Source: an uncultured Bacteroidales bacterium (GTDB lineage Bacteria > Bacteroidota > Bacteroidia > Bacteroidales > UBA932). From it: a DNA stretch of 64,000 nt. The notes under the pieces are model-generated. The model saw only the letters and a list, made by a program, of their open reading frames with translations. It searched no databases and was not told the origin of the DNA. The stretch covers positions 1 to 64,000 of the forward strand of contig CAJUEK010000005.1 of the NCBI GenBank assembly GCA_910585445.1. The letters are read 5' to 3'. A program made the translations under genes and the position numbers. Of this stretch, positions 14,385-23,733 are shown one piece after another (within the stretch, counting starts at the first letter, position 1; each line of letters opens with the position of its first letter).

Positions 14385-17147
14385 TCATAAGCTGCCGCTG
14401 CGGAGGCGTTTGGACATGGCTGCAAACAGCTTCATGATTTCGTTTATGAACATGGCGGATGCGGAAAGGCCGGCAACCTGTATCCATTGTACCGGGGTGA
14501 GGGACGTTACCTTGAACAGGGCCTGCACTCCCGGTACGAGAAGGACTACAAGCATGGCGGCAAGGACGAAAGCTACCGAACCCCAGAGGAATTTGTTGCT
14601 GAACAGGTTGCAGAATGCGTTTCTCATGCCGCTCCTTATGCTGAAAATCAGGCTCATCTGCGAGAATGCGAGAGTTGCGAAAGCCATTGTGCGTGCTGTG
14701 GCGAGGGCCTGGGCTGAAGATGTCGCCGCTTCCGATTGCATTCCAATCAAATAGGCGGCAAGAGACAGGCCTCCTATCAGCATTCCCTGGAACAGGACCT
14801 TGAGCGAGAAGCCACGTGTGATGATTCCCTGCTTCGGGTCAATCGGACGCCTCTCCATTATTCCATGCTCGGCCGGCTCGAAACTCAGCGCGAGGGCGGG
14901 AAAGCTGTCAGTCACCAGATTAATCCACAATATGTGCACAGGGAGCAGAGGAGTGACCAGATTGCACAGAACAGCAATGAAAAGCACGAGAATCTCACCG
15001 AGATTGGTCGAAAGCATGAACTGGATGGACTTCATCAGATTGTCATAAATCCTTCGTCCCTCTCCGACAGCCGAGACTATGGTGGCGAAATTATCATCTG
15101 CAAGCACTACGTCAGCCGCTTCCTTTGAAACATCAGTTCCCGTAATTCCCATTGCAACCCCTATGTCGGCGAATTTCAATGCCGGGGCATCATTCACTCC
15201 GTCTCCCGTCATCGCCACCACATTCCCGTTCTGCTTGTAAGCCTTTACAATCCTCATCTTGTGCTCCGGGGCGACACGTGCGAATACGGACGTATGCTCA
15301 GCCGCCTTGCGCAACTGACTGTCAGTCATCTGTCCGATTTCAGCTCCGGACAAAGCCATGTCTCCGTCGTTCATTATGCCCAAGGACCGCGCTATCGCCT
15401 CTGCTGTAATCAGATGGTCTCCTGTTATCATTACCGGCCTTATTCCAGCCGCGCGGCATTTGGCCACGGCTGCCTTGGCTTCCTCTCTCGGAGGGTCAAT
15501 CATTCCGGTCATGCCTAAGAATATGAGGTCTTTTTCTATGCTCTCAGGGCTGATTTCCTCCGGAACGGAATCAATATGGGCATATCCCATTGCAAGCACC
15601 CTCAATGCCTGGCCTGCCATTTCAAGATTTGCCCTTGCCGCATCCTCCTTGTCCTTGTTCTCCAGCGGACGCGTCCCGCCGATGCACTCAATCCTCGTGC
15701 AGCATTCAAGTAGCTCGTCCAGCCCTCCCTTTGCCGCCACAAGGAAACCTCCCTCCGGAAGCCTGTGGACCGTAGTCATAAGCTTTCTCTGCGAGTCGAA
15801 AGGAATCTCCGCCACACGGGGAAGCGACTTGTCAAGCTCTTCCTTGTCTATGCCGAATTTCAGTCCGAGGTCTGCCAATGCGGTTTCGGTAGGGTCTCCG
15901 AGGGTCTGCTCACGGCCTTCCTCCCCGGAAATCTCCGTGTCGTTCGCAAGCACGGCAGAACGTATCAGAAGCTTTTCCGCAGGACTGAGGGTGGATTCCG
16001 TCCGCTCTCCTGCCGCCGGCTCTGTCCCTGCCGCCCCTGCAAATCCAGGCAGTGTCCGGACACTACCGCAAGAATATATCGAAGTCACGGTCATCCTGTT
16101 CTGTGTCAGTGTGCCGGTTTTGTCCGAGCATATGACAGTCGTGCTCCCGAGAGTCTCCACTGAAGGCAGATTGCGCACAATGGCGTTCCTTTTTGCAAGC
16201 CTCTGTACACCGATTGCAAGCACGATGGTGGAGACCGCCGGAAGTCCTTCCGGTATCGCTGCCGCTGCAAGCGAGACAGATGTCATGAACATTGAAAGCA
16301 TGTCTTTTCCGTAAAGCATTCCGGTCGCGAACATGACGGCACAGATTGCCACTGCGGCAATCGCAAGGAATTTGCCGAGCCTGTCAAGCTTGTGCTGCAT
16401 GGGGGTCTTCATGTCCGGCACGGACTGTATCATGGACGCTATCCTGCCGACTTCAGTGTCTTTCCCGACAGCAGTTACAATTCCCCGTCCGTGTCCGTAT
16501 GTGACTCCGCATGAGGCGAACGCCATATTGCTCCTGTTTCCCACCGGAACTGAGACGGCAGACTCCGGCTCTTCTCCTGCGTTCCGGGCTATCGGTTCGC
16601 TGTCTTTCTCTACCGGCACGGATTCTCCTGTAAGGGCCGCCTCCTGTATCTTCAGATTGGCCGTTTCAGTGAGCCTGATGTCGGCCGGGACTGTGTCGCC
16701 TGTGCCTATGACCACAAGGTCGCCTTTCACAAGCTCGCGTGTGGCTATGACATGCACGTCTCCGTCACGCACAACCTTGCAATGAGGTGCGGACATCTGC
16801 TCCAGCGCGTCCAAAGACTTTTCTGCCTTTGTTTCCTGGAACACTCCTATTATCGCATTTACGACAGTGATTGCAAGAATTATGATGACATCAGTAAATC
16901 CTTCCCCGTTCATTACTCCCACTATTCCGGACACGGCTGCAGCTGCGATAAGCACAAGAATCATGAAACTCTTGAACTGGTTCAGGAATTTTACGGCTAA
17001 GCTTGTATGTTTCTTTCTGGTAAATTCATTGAAGCCGTCGCGCTCAAGCCTTTTGCGTGCTTCTTCAGAGGAAAGGCCGTTCTCCATGTCGCATCCGTAT
17101 TGTCTGCATACTTCTTCAGAGGAAAGCCTGTAAACATCATCTTTCAT
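14385..17147 (-). CDS. P-type Ca2+-translocating ATPase (type II, SERCA/PMCA-like)
   Basis: This inner-membrane cation pump of 920 residues matches type IIA/IIB P-type ATPases in length and order. It has an N-terminal cation-ATPase domain (LSSEEARKRLERDGFNE) and two membrane segments. The actuator domain carries LTGESVPVEK. M4 carries IPEGLPA, the calcium-binding signature of this class. The phosphorylation site is SDKTGTLTQN (Asp342), the nucleotide domain follows, then MTGDGVNDAPALK and six C-terminal membrane helices. The likely role is export of Ca2+ from the cytosol; a closely related cation cannot be excluded. I chose the ATG at 17147; a TTG two codons upstream is the only extension. 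The gene diverges from the SusC gene at 17575. Confidence 0.9.
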   Translation of the reverse strand: MKDDVYRLSSEEVCRQYGCDMENGLSSEEARKRLERDGFNEFTRKKHTSLAVKFLNQFKSFMILVLIAAAAVSGIVGVMNGEGFTDVIIILAITVVNAIIGVFQETKAEKSLDALEQMSAPHCKVVRDGDVHVIATRELVKGDLVVIGTGDTVPADIRLTETANLKIQEAALTGESVPVEKDSEPIARNAGEEPESAVSVPVGNRSNMAFASCGVTYGHGRGIVTAVGKDTEVGRIASMIQSVPDMKTPMQHKLDRLGKFLAIAAVAICAVMFATGMLYGKDMLSMFMTSVSLAAAAIPEGLPAVSTIVLAIGVQRLAKRNAIVRNLPSVETLGSTTVICSDKTGTLTQNRMTVTSIYSCGSVRTLPGFAGAAGTEPAAGERTESTLSPAEKLLIRSAVLANDTEISGEEGREQTLGDPTETALADLGLKFGIDKEELDKSLPRVAEIPFDSQRKLMTTVHRLPEGGFLVAAKGGLDELLECCTRIECIGGTRPLENKDKEDAARANLEMAGQALRVLAMGYAHIDSVPEEISPESIEKDLIFLGMTGMIDPPREEAKAAVAKCRAAGIRPVMITGDHLITAEAIARSLGIMNDGDMALSGAEIGQMTDSQLRKAAEHTSVFARVAPEHKMRIVKAYKQNGNVVAMTGDGVNDAPALKFADIGVAMGITGTDVSKEAADVVLADDNFATIVSAVGEGRRIYDNLMKSIQFMLSTNLGEILVLFIAVLCNLVTPLLPVHILWINLVTDSFPALALSFEPAEHGIMERRPIDPKQGIITRGFSLKVLFQGMLIGGLSLAAYLIGMQSEAATSSAQALATARTMAFATLAFSQMSLIFSIRSGMRNAFCNLFSNKFLWGSVAFVLAAMLVVLLVPGVQALFKVTSLTPVQWIQVAGLSASAMFINEIMKLFAAMSKRLRSGSL

Positions 17148-17293
17148 GGTCAAATAAAAAATTTAATGGAGGTTGCCGATATACCAAAAGCTGTTCCAAA
17201 TTCTCCGTCCAGATGGTGACAGACTGCTCTTTCCGTCTTTGTGCAAGGCAGCTTCAATGGATATGAAGGCATATAAAAGTCATATCTTACGTC

Positions 17294-17317
17294 CACTTTA
17301 GGTACTTTACCTAAGTG
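17294..17317. promoter_or_regulatory. Palindrome in the ATPase/SusC divergent region
   Basis: TTAGGTA and TACCTAA (17298-17304 and 17308-17314) flank CTT. The symmetry extends to CACTT and AAGTG with one unpaired base. It is a plausible operator or small hairpin in the shared upstream region; no regulator can be assigned. Confidence 0.4.
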
Positions 17318-17415
17318 AGTGCATATTTTTGATAATCAATAATATATGATAAAATAAAAACGCATGTGTTTCCACTTCTTGATTTCATCTGCAACAGGAT
17401 GCATGACGATTTTCA

Positions 17416-17423
17416 TAATTTTG
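17416..17423 (+). promoter_or_regulatory. Candidate -7 element for the SusC/SusD/GH30 operon
   Basis: TAATTTTG matches TAnnTTTG. It would give a leader of about 145 nt before SusC. No good -33 element is seen. Confidence 0.4.
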
Positions 17424-17574
17424 TCACGGTGAAAGCCGGAATGCAGATTGCCGGGAAATTTCTGCAAAGTGTGCGGACATGCCCGCCCGTCAGACTGCAT
17501 CACAAAAACCCGGACGGCAACCGGCGCAAACCACACAAAACTGACCATTATTAATAATCACTAAATTCTACCGT

Positions 17575-20553
17575 ATGAGAAAATATCTGACTATGGTGGT
17601 GCTGCTTTTCACAAGCATGGCTGTCCATGCCCAGCAGCATTCTGTAAAAGGTACGGTGGTGGACCAGAACGGACTGCCGGTAATCGGAATGACCGTTTTG
17701 GAACAGGGGACCGGAAACGGTACTACCACTGATGCCGATGGAAACTGGCAGCTGAATGTTTCCTCGGGAGGGGCAAACTTGGAATTTTCCTCCCTTGGTT
17801 ATCAGACAATTGTCGAGAAAGTAGGCAACCGTGCCGTAATCAATGTAACTTCCGCGGAGGAAGCAATCGCGCTTGACGCTGTCGTGGCCATAGGCTATGG
17901 CTCAGTCCGCAAGAAAGACCTCACAACTGCCGTTTCCACTGTCTCCAACGAAGACATGAAGCTGCGTCCAGTCACAGAGGCTTCCGGATTCATCCAGGGA
18001 AAAGTCGCAGGTGTGACAGTGCAGCAGACAAGCGGACTTCCCGGAAGCGGAATGACCGTGCGTGTGCGCGGAGCCTCTTCAATAGCCTCATCAAATGACC
18101 CTCTCTATGTGGTTGACGGCGTGCCTGTGGGAACCGGAAACTATGCGATAGCATACCTTTCACCTCAGGACATCGAGACTATGCAGATTCTGAAGGACGC
18201 ATCCTCGGCTGCCATATACGGCTCGCGTGCCGCAAACGGAGTCGTGCTCATCACCACCAAACAGGGCAAAAAGAGCAAAGGACCGCAAATCAGCTTCAAC
18301 GCTTCCGTCGGACTTGCCAATGTAGCAAAGACATATGACGTCCTGAATGCCGCCGAGTACAAGGACCTTATGGATGAAATCGGCGTAGTGAGCCTGCCGG
18401 ACGGCCTCAAAGACGAGACTGACTGGTTCAAGGAAACATACAAGACCGGAATCAACCAGAACTATCAGCTCTCCGTATCCAATGCCACGGACAAAATGAG
18501 ATATTACCTCAGCGGCGGATATTCCGATGAGCAGGGAATACTTCCTGTCGCATACAACAAGAGGTTCAACATGAAGGCCAGCTTTGACTCCGACCTGTTC
18601 AGCTGGATAAATGTAGGGGCAAACGTGGCATATTCGCATTACAGGAACAACGGAATCATATCCGGAACAGGTTCAAGCCGTGCCGGCGTCGTGCTTTCCG
18701 TCATCAACACCCCGACATACGCAAAACCTTGGAGCGAGACCAATCCGGACTGGTACTGGACCGAGTTCTACGGAGCCAACCTCACGACCCCGTCCGAGAA
18801 CCTTGCCAGGACGGAAAACAATTACAACCAGACAGACCGCCTGCTGCTCACAGGACATGCCACAATCAAGTTCCACAAGACCTTCCAGTTCAAGTCCACC
18901 GTCTCAATGGACCGCAGATGGACCCACAACTACTCCTTCCTCGACCCTATCAAGACATCTTACGGCCGCACGCAGCATGGAACGGCCTCTTCGGAAAGGG
19001 CTGACGACATGAGGATGGTATATGACAACATCTTCACATACAACAACTCATGGGATGCCAAGCACAATTTCGAGGCTATGGCCGGCACATCAGCCACGAC
19101 TTCGAGATGGGAAAACCTCACAGGCTCTCGCAGCCATTTCTCGCCTGACTACGGAAACGCCATCTTCGGAATAAACGGAGGAAACAAAGGCGGTCTCAGG
19201 GGCCAGTCTCAGGGCTATGCCAAATGGGCCATCATGTCTTACCTCGCCCGTGTGTCATACAACTTCGACAGCAAATACTACATCACCGCGAACTTCCGTG
19301 CCGACGGCTCCTCAAAGCTTGCTCCGGGCCACAGATGGGGCTATTTCCCGTCAGTATCGGCGGCATGGCGCCTTTCCTCAGAGGACTGGCTCAAGGACGT
19401 GAGCTGGATAAGCGACCTGAAGATACGCGCCGGCTGGGGACAGCAGGGCAACCAGTCAGGACTTGCGGACTATGCATGGGTGCAGCAGTACCACACCAAC
19501 TACTATGACTGGACTGACGAGAAATATGCTGACGCGACCCCGACTCTCGGAGGCAAATCCAATATCGGCAACAAGGACCTCACATGGGAGACAACCTCCC
19601 AGGCCAATGTCGGAATCGACTGGTCGATGTTCCGTGGCCGCCTGAACGTCACTTTGGACGGATACTATAAATATACGAAGGACCTGCTGATGAGCGTTCC
19701 GCTTCCTGCTCCGAATCCGGACATATTCCGTAATGAGGGCGAGATGTCCAACTGGGGAATGGAGCTTGCCGTCAATTCAGTGAACATCGAGAAGAACGGA
19801 TGGAGCTGGACCACTGATTTCAACATCTCAATGAACCGAAACAGGCTCGAGAAGCTCGACCTCCAGCAAGTTTATTACTACACCCAGACCTCGGAGGCCT
19901 TGAGCGAATATGTCGTGAGGATGACTCCGGGAAGGCCTCTCTCGCAGTTCTGGGGCTATACGGCCCTCGGAGTTGACCCTGAGACGGGAATGGTAATATA
20001 TGAAGACTATAACAATGACGGCAAGATAAATGTCGCCGACAAGCATTATATCGGTGATGCCAACCCTTGGTTCACAGCCGGAATGACCAACACCGTAAGC
20101 TGGAAAGGCCTTAGCCTGAGCATCCTGCTGACAAGCTCTGTCGGAAATGACATATACAATGCCTCCCGCATAGAGATGATAGGAATGTACAACGGAAGCA
20201 ACCAGATTAAGGATGCGGTAAGGCGCTGGAGGATTCCCGGACAGGTTACGGACATCCCGAAAGCCGGAGAACTTGACAACCTCAAGGCTTCCACAAGATG
20301 GGTCGAGGACGGTTCGTATCTGAAAATCAAGAATATCACCCTTGCATATGACATACGCCATCCAGCCCTCAAGAAAGCCAATATCTCAAGCATAAGGCCG
20401 TATGTGACGCTTGACAACATGGTCACGTTCACAAAATACTCCGGCTATGACCCCGAGATGAGCCAGTGGTCAAGCGCAACGAACATGGGCATCGACTGGG
20501 GAACCTACCCTTGCGTCAAGACCGTCCTGTTCGGTGTGAACATCGAATTCTGA
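17575..20553 (+). CDS. SusC-like TonB-dependent receptor (RagA family)
   Basis: This is the outer-membrane channel of a SusCD glycan importer, 992 residues. The signal peptide ends MAVHAQ. A carboxypeptidase-regulatory-like domain (VKGTVVDQNGLPVIGMTVLE, about 24-100) comes next, then the TonB box region and AIGYGSVRKKDLT. The plug holds VRVRGASSIASSNDPLYVVDG and YGSRAANGVVLITTKQG, and the barrel ends in VKTVLFGVNIEF. The SusD gene follows after 42 nt, then a GH30 enzyme and a surface lipoprotein, so oligosaccharide uptake is the role. Content of the locus suggests a beta-1,6-linked glucan ligand (inference). There is no STN domain, so regulation is probably through the SusR-like protein at 25790. 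Confidence 0.93.
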   Translation: MRKYLTMVVLLFTSMAVHAQQHSVKGTVVDQNGLPVIGMTVLEQGTGNGTTTDADGNWQLNVSSGGANLEFSSLGYQTIVEKVGNRAVINVTSAEEAIALDAVVAIGYGSVRKKDLTTAVSTVSNEDMKLRPVTEASGFIQGKVAGVTVQQTSGLPGSGMTVRVRGASSIASSNDPLYVVDGVPVGTGNYAIAYLSPQDIETMQILKDASSAAIYGSRAANGVVLITTKQGKKSKGPQISFNASVGLANVAKTYDVLNAAEYKDLMDEIGVVSLPDGLKDETDWFKETYKTGINQNYQLSVSNATDKMRYYLSGGYSDEQGILPVAYNKRFNMKASFDSDLFSWINVGANVAYSHYRNNGIISGTGSSRAGVVLSVINTPTYAKPWSETNPDWYWTEFYGANLTTPSENLARTENNYNQTDRLLLTGHATIKFHKTFQFKSTVSMDRRWTHNYSFLDPIKTSYGRTQHGTASSERADDMRMVYDNIFTYNNSWDAKHNFEAMAGTSATTSRWENLTGSRSHFSPDYGNAIFGINGGNKGGLRGQSQGYAKWAIMSYLARVSYNFDSKYYITANFRADGSSKLAPGHRWGYFPSVSAAWRLSSEDWLKDVSWISDLKIRAGWGQQGNQSGLADYAWVQQYHTNYYDWTDEKYADATPTLGGKSNIGNKDLTWETTSQANVGIDWSMFRGRLNVTLDGYYKYTKDLLMSVPLPAPNPDIFRNEGEMSNWGMELAVNSVNIEKNGWSWTTDFNISMNRNRLEKLDLQQVYYYTQTSEALSEYVVRMTPGRPLSQFWGYTALGVDPETGMVIYEDYNNDGKINVADKHYIGDANPWFTAGMTNTVSWKGLSLSILLTSSVGNDIYNASRIEMIGMYNGSNQIKDAVRRWRIPGQVTDIPKAGELDNLKASTRWVEDGSYLKIKNITLAYDIRHPALKKANISSIRPYVTLDNMVTFTKYSGYDPEMSQWSSATNMGIDWGTYPCVKTVLFGVNIEF

Positions 20554-20595
20554 CATTTGCTTTCATGAGGAATTTATAAATCAATCTGAGGAAAA

Positions 20596-22104
20596 ATGAA
20601 AAAGACATATATCACAACTGCGCTTATCTGCCTTGCAGCCCTCTCTTCCTGCGACCTGGACCTCTTTCCGGAGACAGGGTACAGCGAGGGAAACGTGAAG
20701 GTTGACGAGAATACGGACGAATCGCAGTATTCCACAAGGGAGGACATGAAAGGACTCCGTGACGCAATCTATGCCAGCTGGACGAAGGATATCCAGGAGA
20801 AGGGATATCTTGATTGGCTGGTCTATGCCGAGTGCCGCGCCGACAATGCATATGGCGGAAACCCCGGTACCGGTGAGCTGATGGCCATTGAGGCCAACAA
20901 GCAGGACGCTGAGAACAAGAATGTGGTCCGTGACTGGGACTGGTATCTCTCGCAGGTGAGCAACTGCAACAATATAATCTGCAACATAGACCGCATAAAG
21001 GAGGCTGACGCTTCCATGACTGACAAGGAATACGGGGAATGGAAGTCCGAAGCATACTGCTGGAGGGCCTGGCTGCTTTTCCAGATGTCACAGATTTGGG
21101 GCGACATTCCTCTTGTGAACACCATTCCGCCAGCCATAACTGCGGAAAATATTGAAGAGGTCTATGACGCGTACTTCCCGGCAAGGACTGCGAGGGCGGA
21201 CATTTATGCCCAGATAATCAAGGAACTGGAGTTCGCATGCCTTAACGCTCCGGATGTAAGCCATACAGACAAGTTCCTCTTTACCAAGGCTTTTGCCCAC
21301 GGGATGCTCGCCAGGATATATGCCGAGGAGACCGCGCGTGACTGGGCCAAGGTGGCGGAGAATTGTGAGGCTGTTGAATCAATGGGCTATTCGCTGGTGG
21401 ACGACTATGCCAAGATGTGGGCATATGACGAGACTGATGCGGTACGCAACACTTCCGAATCCATTTTCGAGGTGACATGGACACGCAGCAGCGGAAACTG
21501 GGTATGGATGATGTTCCACAGGAATGCATACAACCCGAGCGACAGCTATTCGTGGATAAAATGGATAACTCCGTCCCGTGACCTGATAGCGGCATATGAT
21601 GCCGAGGGTGATGTGGTGAGGAAGAACGCCTGCATCATAATTGACGAGGCCTCTTGGTCGAACTATTATCCTGGCAGCGAATATGCTTTCATGCACAAGT
21701 GCCCGACCAATGCCTCCAGCACCATCCTTATGCGCCTGGGAGAGATTTACCTTCTTCATGCCGAGGCTCTTGCAATGGCGGATGACTATGACGGAGCGAC
21801 TGAATATGTGAACAGGATACGTCAGAGGGCCGGTCTTAAAGGCATCTCGCGCCCTAAGAGCCGTGATGAGATGATTGAGGCGATTCTGCATGAAAGGCGT
21901 CTGGAGCTTGCTTTCGAGGGATTCCGTTTCTTTGACCTTCTGCGTTACGGGCTTGATAAGGCAAAAGCGGTCCATGATGCGATGCCTGGCAAGGACAGGT
22001 ACTGGCAGAGCAGGTTCCCGCTGTCGGAAGAGACCGTCCTGATGCCGATACCTCAGACTGCGCTTGACAAAAACCCGAGTCTTGTCCAGAACGCCGGATA
22101 TTGA
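20596..22104 (+). CDS. SusD-like (RagB/SusD) outer-membrane glycan-binding lipoprotein
   Basis: The protein opens with a lipoprotein signal (ALICLAALSSC) and has the TPR-rich SusD fold. YWRAW-type helices appear as SEAYCWRAWLLFQMSQIWGD, the central part holds FLFTKAFAHGMLARIYAE, and the C-terminal signature is MRLGEIYLLHAEALA with ILHERRLELAFEGFRFFDLL. Its 502 residues are usual for the family. SusD caps the SusC channel and binds glycan at the cell surface. It sits 42 nt after SusC; a hairpin lies between it and GH30. Confidence 0.93.
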   Translation: MKKTYITTALICLAALSSCDLDLFPETGYSEGNVKVDENTDESQYSTREDMKGLRDAIYASWTKDIQEKGYLDWLVYAECRADNAYGGNPGTGELMAIEANKQDAENKNVVRDWDWYLSQVSNCNNIICNIDRIKEADASMTDKEYGEWKSEAYCWRAWLLFQMSQIWGDIPLVNTIPPAITAENIEEVYDAYFPARTARADIYAQIIKELEFACLNAPDVSHTDKFLFTKAFAHGMLARIYAEETARDWAKVAENCEAVESMGYSLVDDYAKMWAYDETDAVRNTSESIFEVTWTRSSGNWVWMMFHRNAYNPSDSYSWIKWITPSRDLIAAYDAEGDVVRKNACIIIDEASWSNYYPGSEYAFMHKCPTNASSTILMRLGEIYLLHAEALAMADDYDGATEYVNRIRQRAGLKGISRPKSRDEMIEAILHERRLELAFEGFRFFDLLRYGLDKAKAVHDAMPGKDRYWQSRFPLSEETVLMPIPQTALDKNPSLVQNAGY

Positions 22105-22114
22105 TGTGTAATGA

Positions 22115-22138
22115 GGGGTGCATGCGACAAGGCACCCT
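22115..22138 (+). promoter_or_regulatory. Hairpin between susD-like and GH30 genes
   Basis: GGGGTGC (22115-22121) pairs with GCACCCT (22132-22138) across a 10-nt loop just after the SusD stop. There is no T run, so it is more likely an RNA-stability or partial-attenuation element than a terminator. Confidence 0.4.
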
Positions 22139-22155
22139 CTTAAAAAGATTTGAAT

Positions 22156-23688
22156 ATGAAATTTACAAGGATATTGCTTTTTTCAATGATGGCGGGAATG
22201 TGCGCCTGCAACTGCACGACCGAGAAGCCGGAAGACGGGCCTCAGCCTGTAGGTCCAGAGACTCCGCAGCCCTCAGGCAAGGATGTAATTGCCTATGTGA
22301 CAACTTGTGACGGCTCAAAGCTTTTCGAGGCAAGCGGCTTCGATTTCGGGAAACCGGGCAGCATGTCCCCGTATCAGGTTACATATGACAAGAATTCCGC
22401 TTCGCCGCAGATTGACGGCTTCGGCTTGGCTATAACTACTGCTACTGCCTATAACTTGCTGCAAATGAGCCAGGAAGACCGTGCTGCTTTTCTCGGGGAG
22501 ACATTCTCCAAGGACAAGGGAGCTGGTTCAAGCCTGATTCGCGTGGCGATAGGCGCATCCGATTTTTGTCTCAGGGACAATTATACATGGTGCGACACTC
22601 CGGGGCTGGAGAATTTCGCGGTGCATTCCGAGGACAGGGATTATCTGTTCCCGGTATTGAAAGAAATCTATGAAATCAACCCTGACGTCAAGATAATAGG
22701 CTCGCCATGGTCTTGTCCCAAATGGATGAAAGGCGGCGGCTCATGGGGGTATGAGGGGTATGACAACGCCGTCCTGGAAAGGAGTTTCGATTCATGGACA
22801 AGCGGCCGTCTCAAGCCTTCGTGCTATCAGGCATATGCCGGGTATTTCGTGAAGTGGATAAAGGCGATGCAGGCCGAAGGGTTTGACATCCACGCCATAA
22901 CGATACAGAATGAGCCTCTGAACCACGGAAACTCCATGTCTATGTATATGCCTTGGAGAGACCAGGCTGCATTCCTGAAAGTGCTCGGACCTGCAATGGA
23001 CCAGGCCGGCTTGGGGGACGTGAAGATTCTGCTGTTCGACCACAACTACAACTATGACAACAAGACCGACCAGCAGAATTACCCGCTGAACATCTATGCA
23101 GACCCTGAGGCTGTCAGATGGGCTGACGGTTCCGCATGGCACAGCTACGGCGGTTCGGTGTCGGAACTTGACAATATCCGTGCGTCAGCCCCTGAGAAGG
23201 ACATATATTTTACCGAGGCCTCCATCGGGGAGTGGAACTACAATTTCGAAAGATGCCTTGTGGATGACTTCTCGTCCATTTTCCTCGGAACGCTCAGGCG
23301 CGGGGGAAAGGGAGTGACATTGTGGAACCTCATGCTTGACGACAAGAAAGGCCCTTACAGCCCTCATGACGGCTCATGCAAGACATGCTTCGGCGGAGTA
23401 ACAATCAATTCGTCCGACTATAGCACAATCACAAAGAATACCCACTGGTATAATGTGGCTCATGCCAGCGCTGTAGTGAAGCCTGGCGCGAGGATGATGT
23501 CCACAGGAGGATTCCAGCTTCCTTCGGGCCTTGAATGCGGCATGTTCCTAAATCCGGACGGCTCAGTAGGCGTGCTCCTGTGCAACAGGAATGCGGACGG
23601 GCAGCAGCTTGTGTTCGCCAACACGAAATTCACTGTCAAATATACCGTGCCGGGCAAATGCATCGCCTCGCTTCTGTGGCAGGAATGA
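22156..23688 (+). CDS. GH30 family glycoside hydrolase lipoprotein (putative endo-beta-1,6-glucanase)
   Basis: This is an exported lipoprotein (signal MKFTRILLFSMMAGMCACNC) with a GH30 catalytic domain. Conserved marks are QIDGFGLAIT at the start of the barrel, GSPWSCPKWMK, the acid/base in TIQNEPLNHG (Glu253), and the nucleophile in YFTEASIGEW (Glu354). A short beta-sandwich follows, ending LLCNRNADGQQLVF. GH30 includes beta-1,6-glucanases (subfamily 3), xylanases and glucosylceramidase-like enzymes. Its companions (SusC, SusD, surface lipoprotein, SusR-like regulator, GH3) match, from memory, the Bacteroides thetaiotaomicron beta-1,6-glucan locus around BT3309-BT3314. Endo-beta-1,6-glucanase is therefore favoured but not proven. 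The ATG at 22156 is preferred over the TTG six bases upstream. Confidence 0.87.
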   Translation: MKFTRILLFSMMAGMCACNCTTEKPEDGPQPVGPETPQPSGKDVIAYVTTCDGSKLFEASGFDFGKPGSMSPYQVTYDKNSASPQIDGFGLAITTATAYNLLQMSQEDRAAFLGETFSKDKGAGSSLIRVAIGASDFCLRDNYTWCDTPGLENFAVHSEDRDYLFPVLKEIYEINPDVKIIGSPWSCPKWMKGGGSWGYEGYDNAVLERSFDSWTSGRLKPSCYQAYAGYFVKWIKAMQAEGFDIHAITIQNEPLNHGNSMSMYMPWRDQAAFLKVLGPAMDQAGLGDVKILLFDHNYNYDNKTDQQNYPLNIYADPEAVRWADGSAWHSYGGSVSELDNIRASAPEKDIYFTEASIGEWNYNFERCLVDDFSSIFLGTLRRGGKGVTLWNLMLDDKKGPYSPHDGSCKTCFGGVTINSSDYSTITKNTHWYNVAHASAVVKPGARMMSTGGFQLPSGLECGMFLNPDGSVGVLLCNRNADGQQLVFANTKFTVKYTVPGKCIASLLWQE

Positions 23689-23733
23689 CGGAGTGCCCGC
23701 ATGCGGTAAAACAAAGAATCAAAGACATAACAC

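Noticed and set aside
15358..16314. Long plus-strand open frame of 318 codons antisense to the P-type ATPase
   Set aside because: It is serine/proline/alanine-rich shadow translation of a strongly conserved gene on the other strand.
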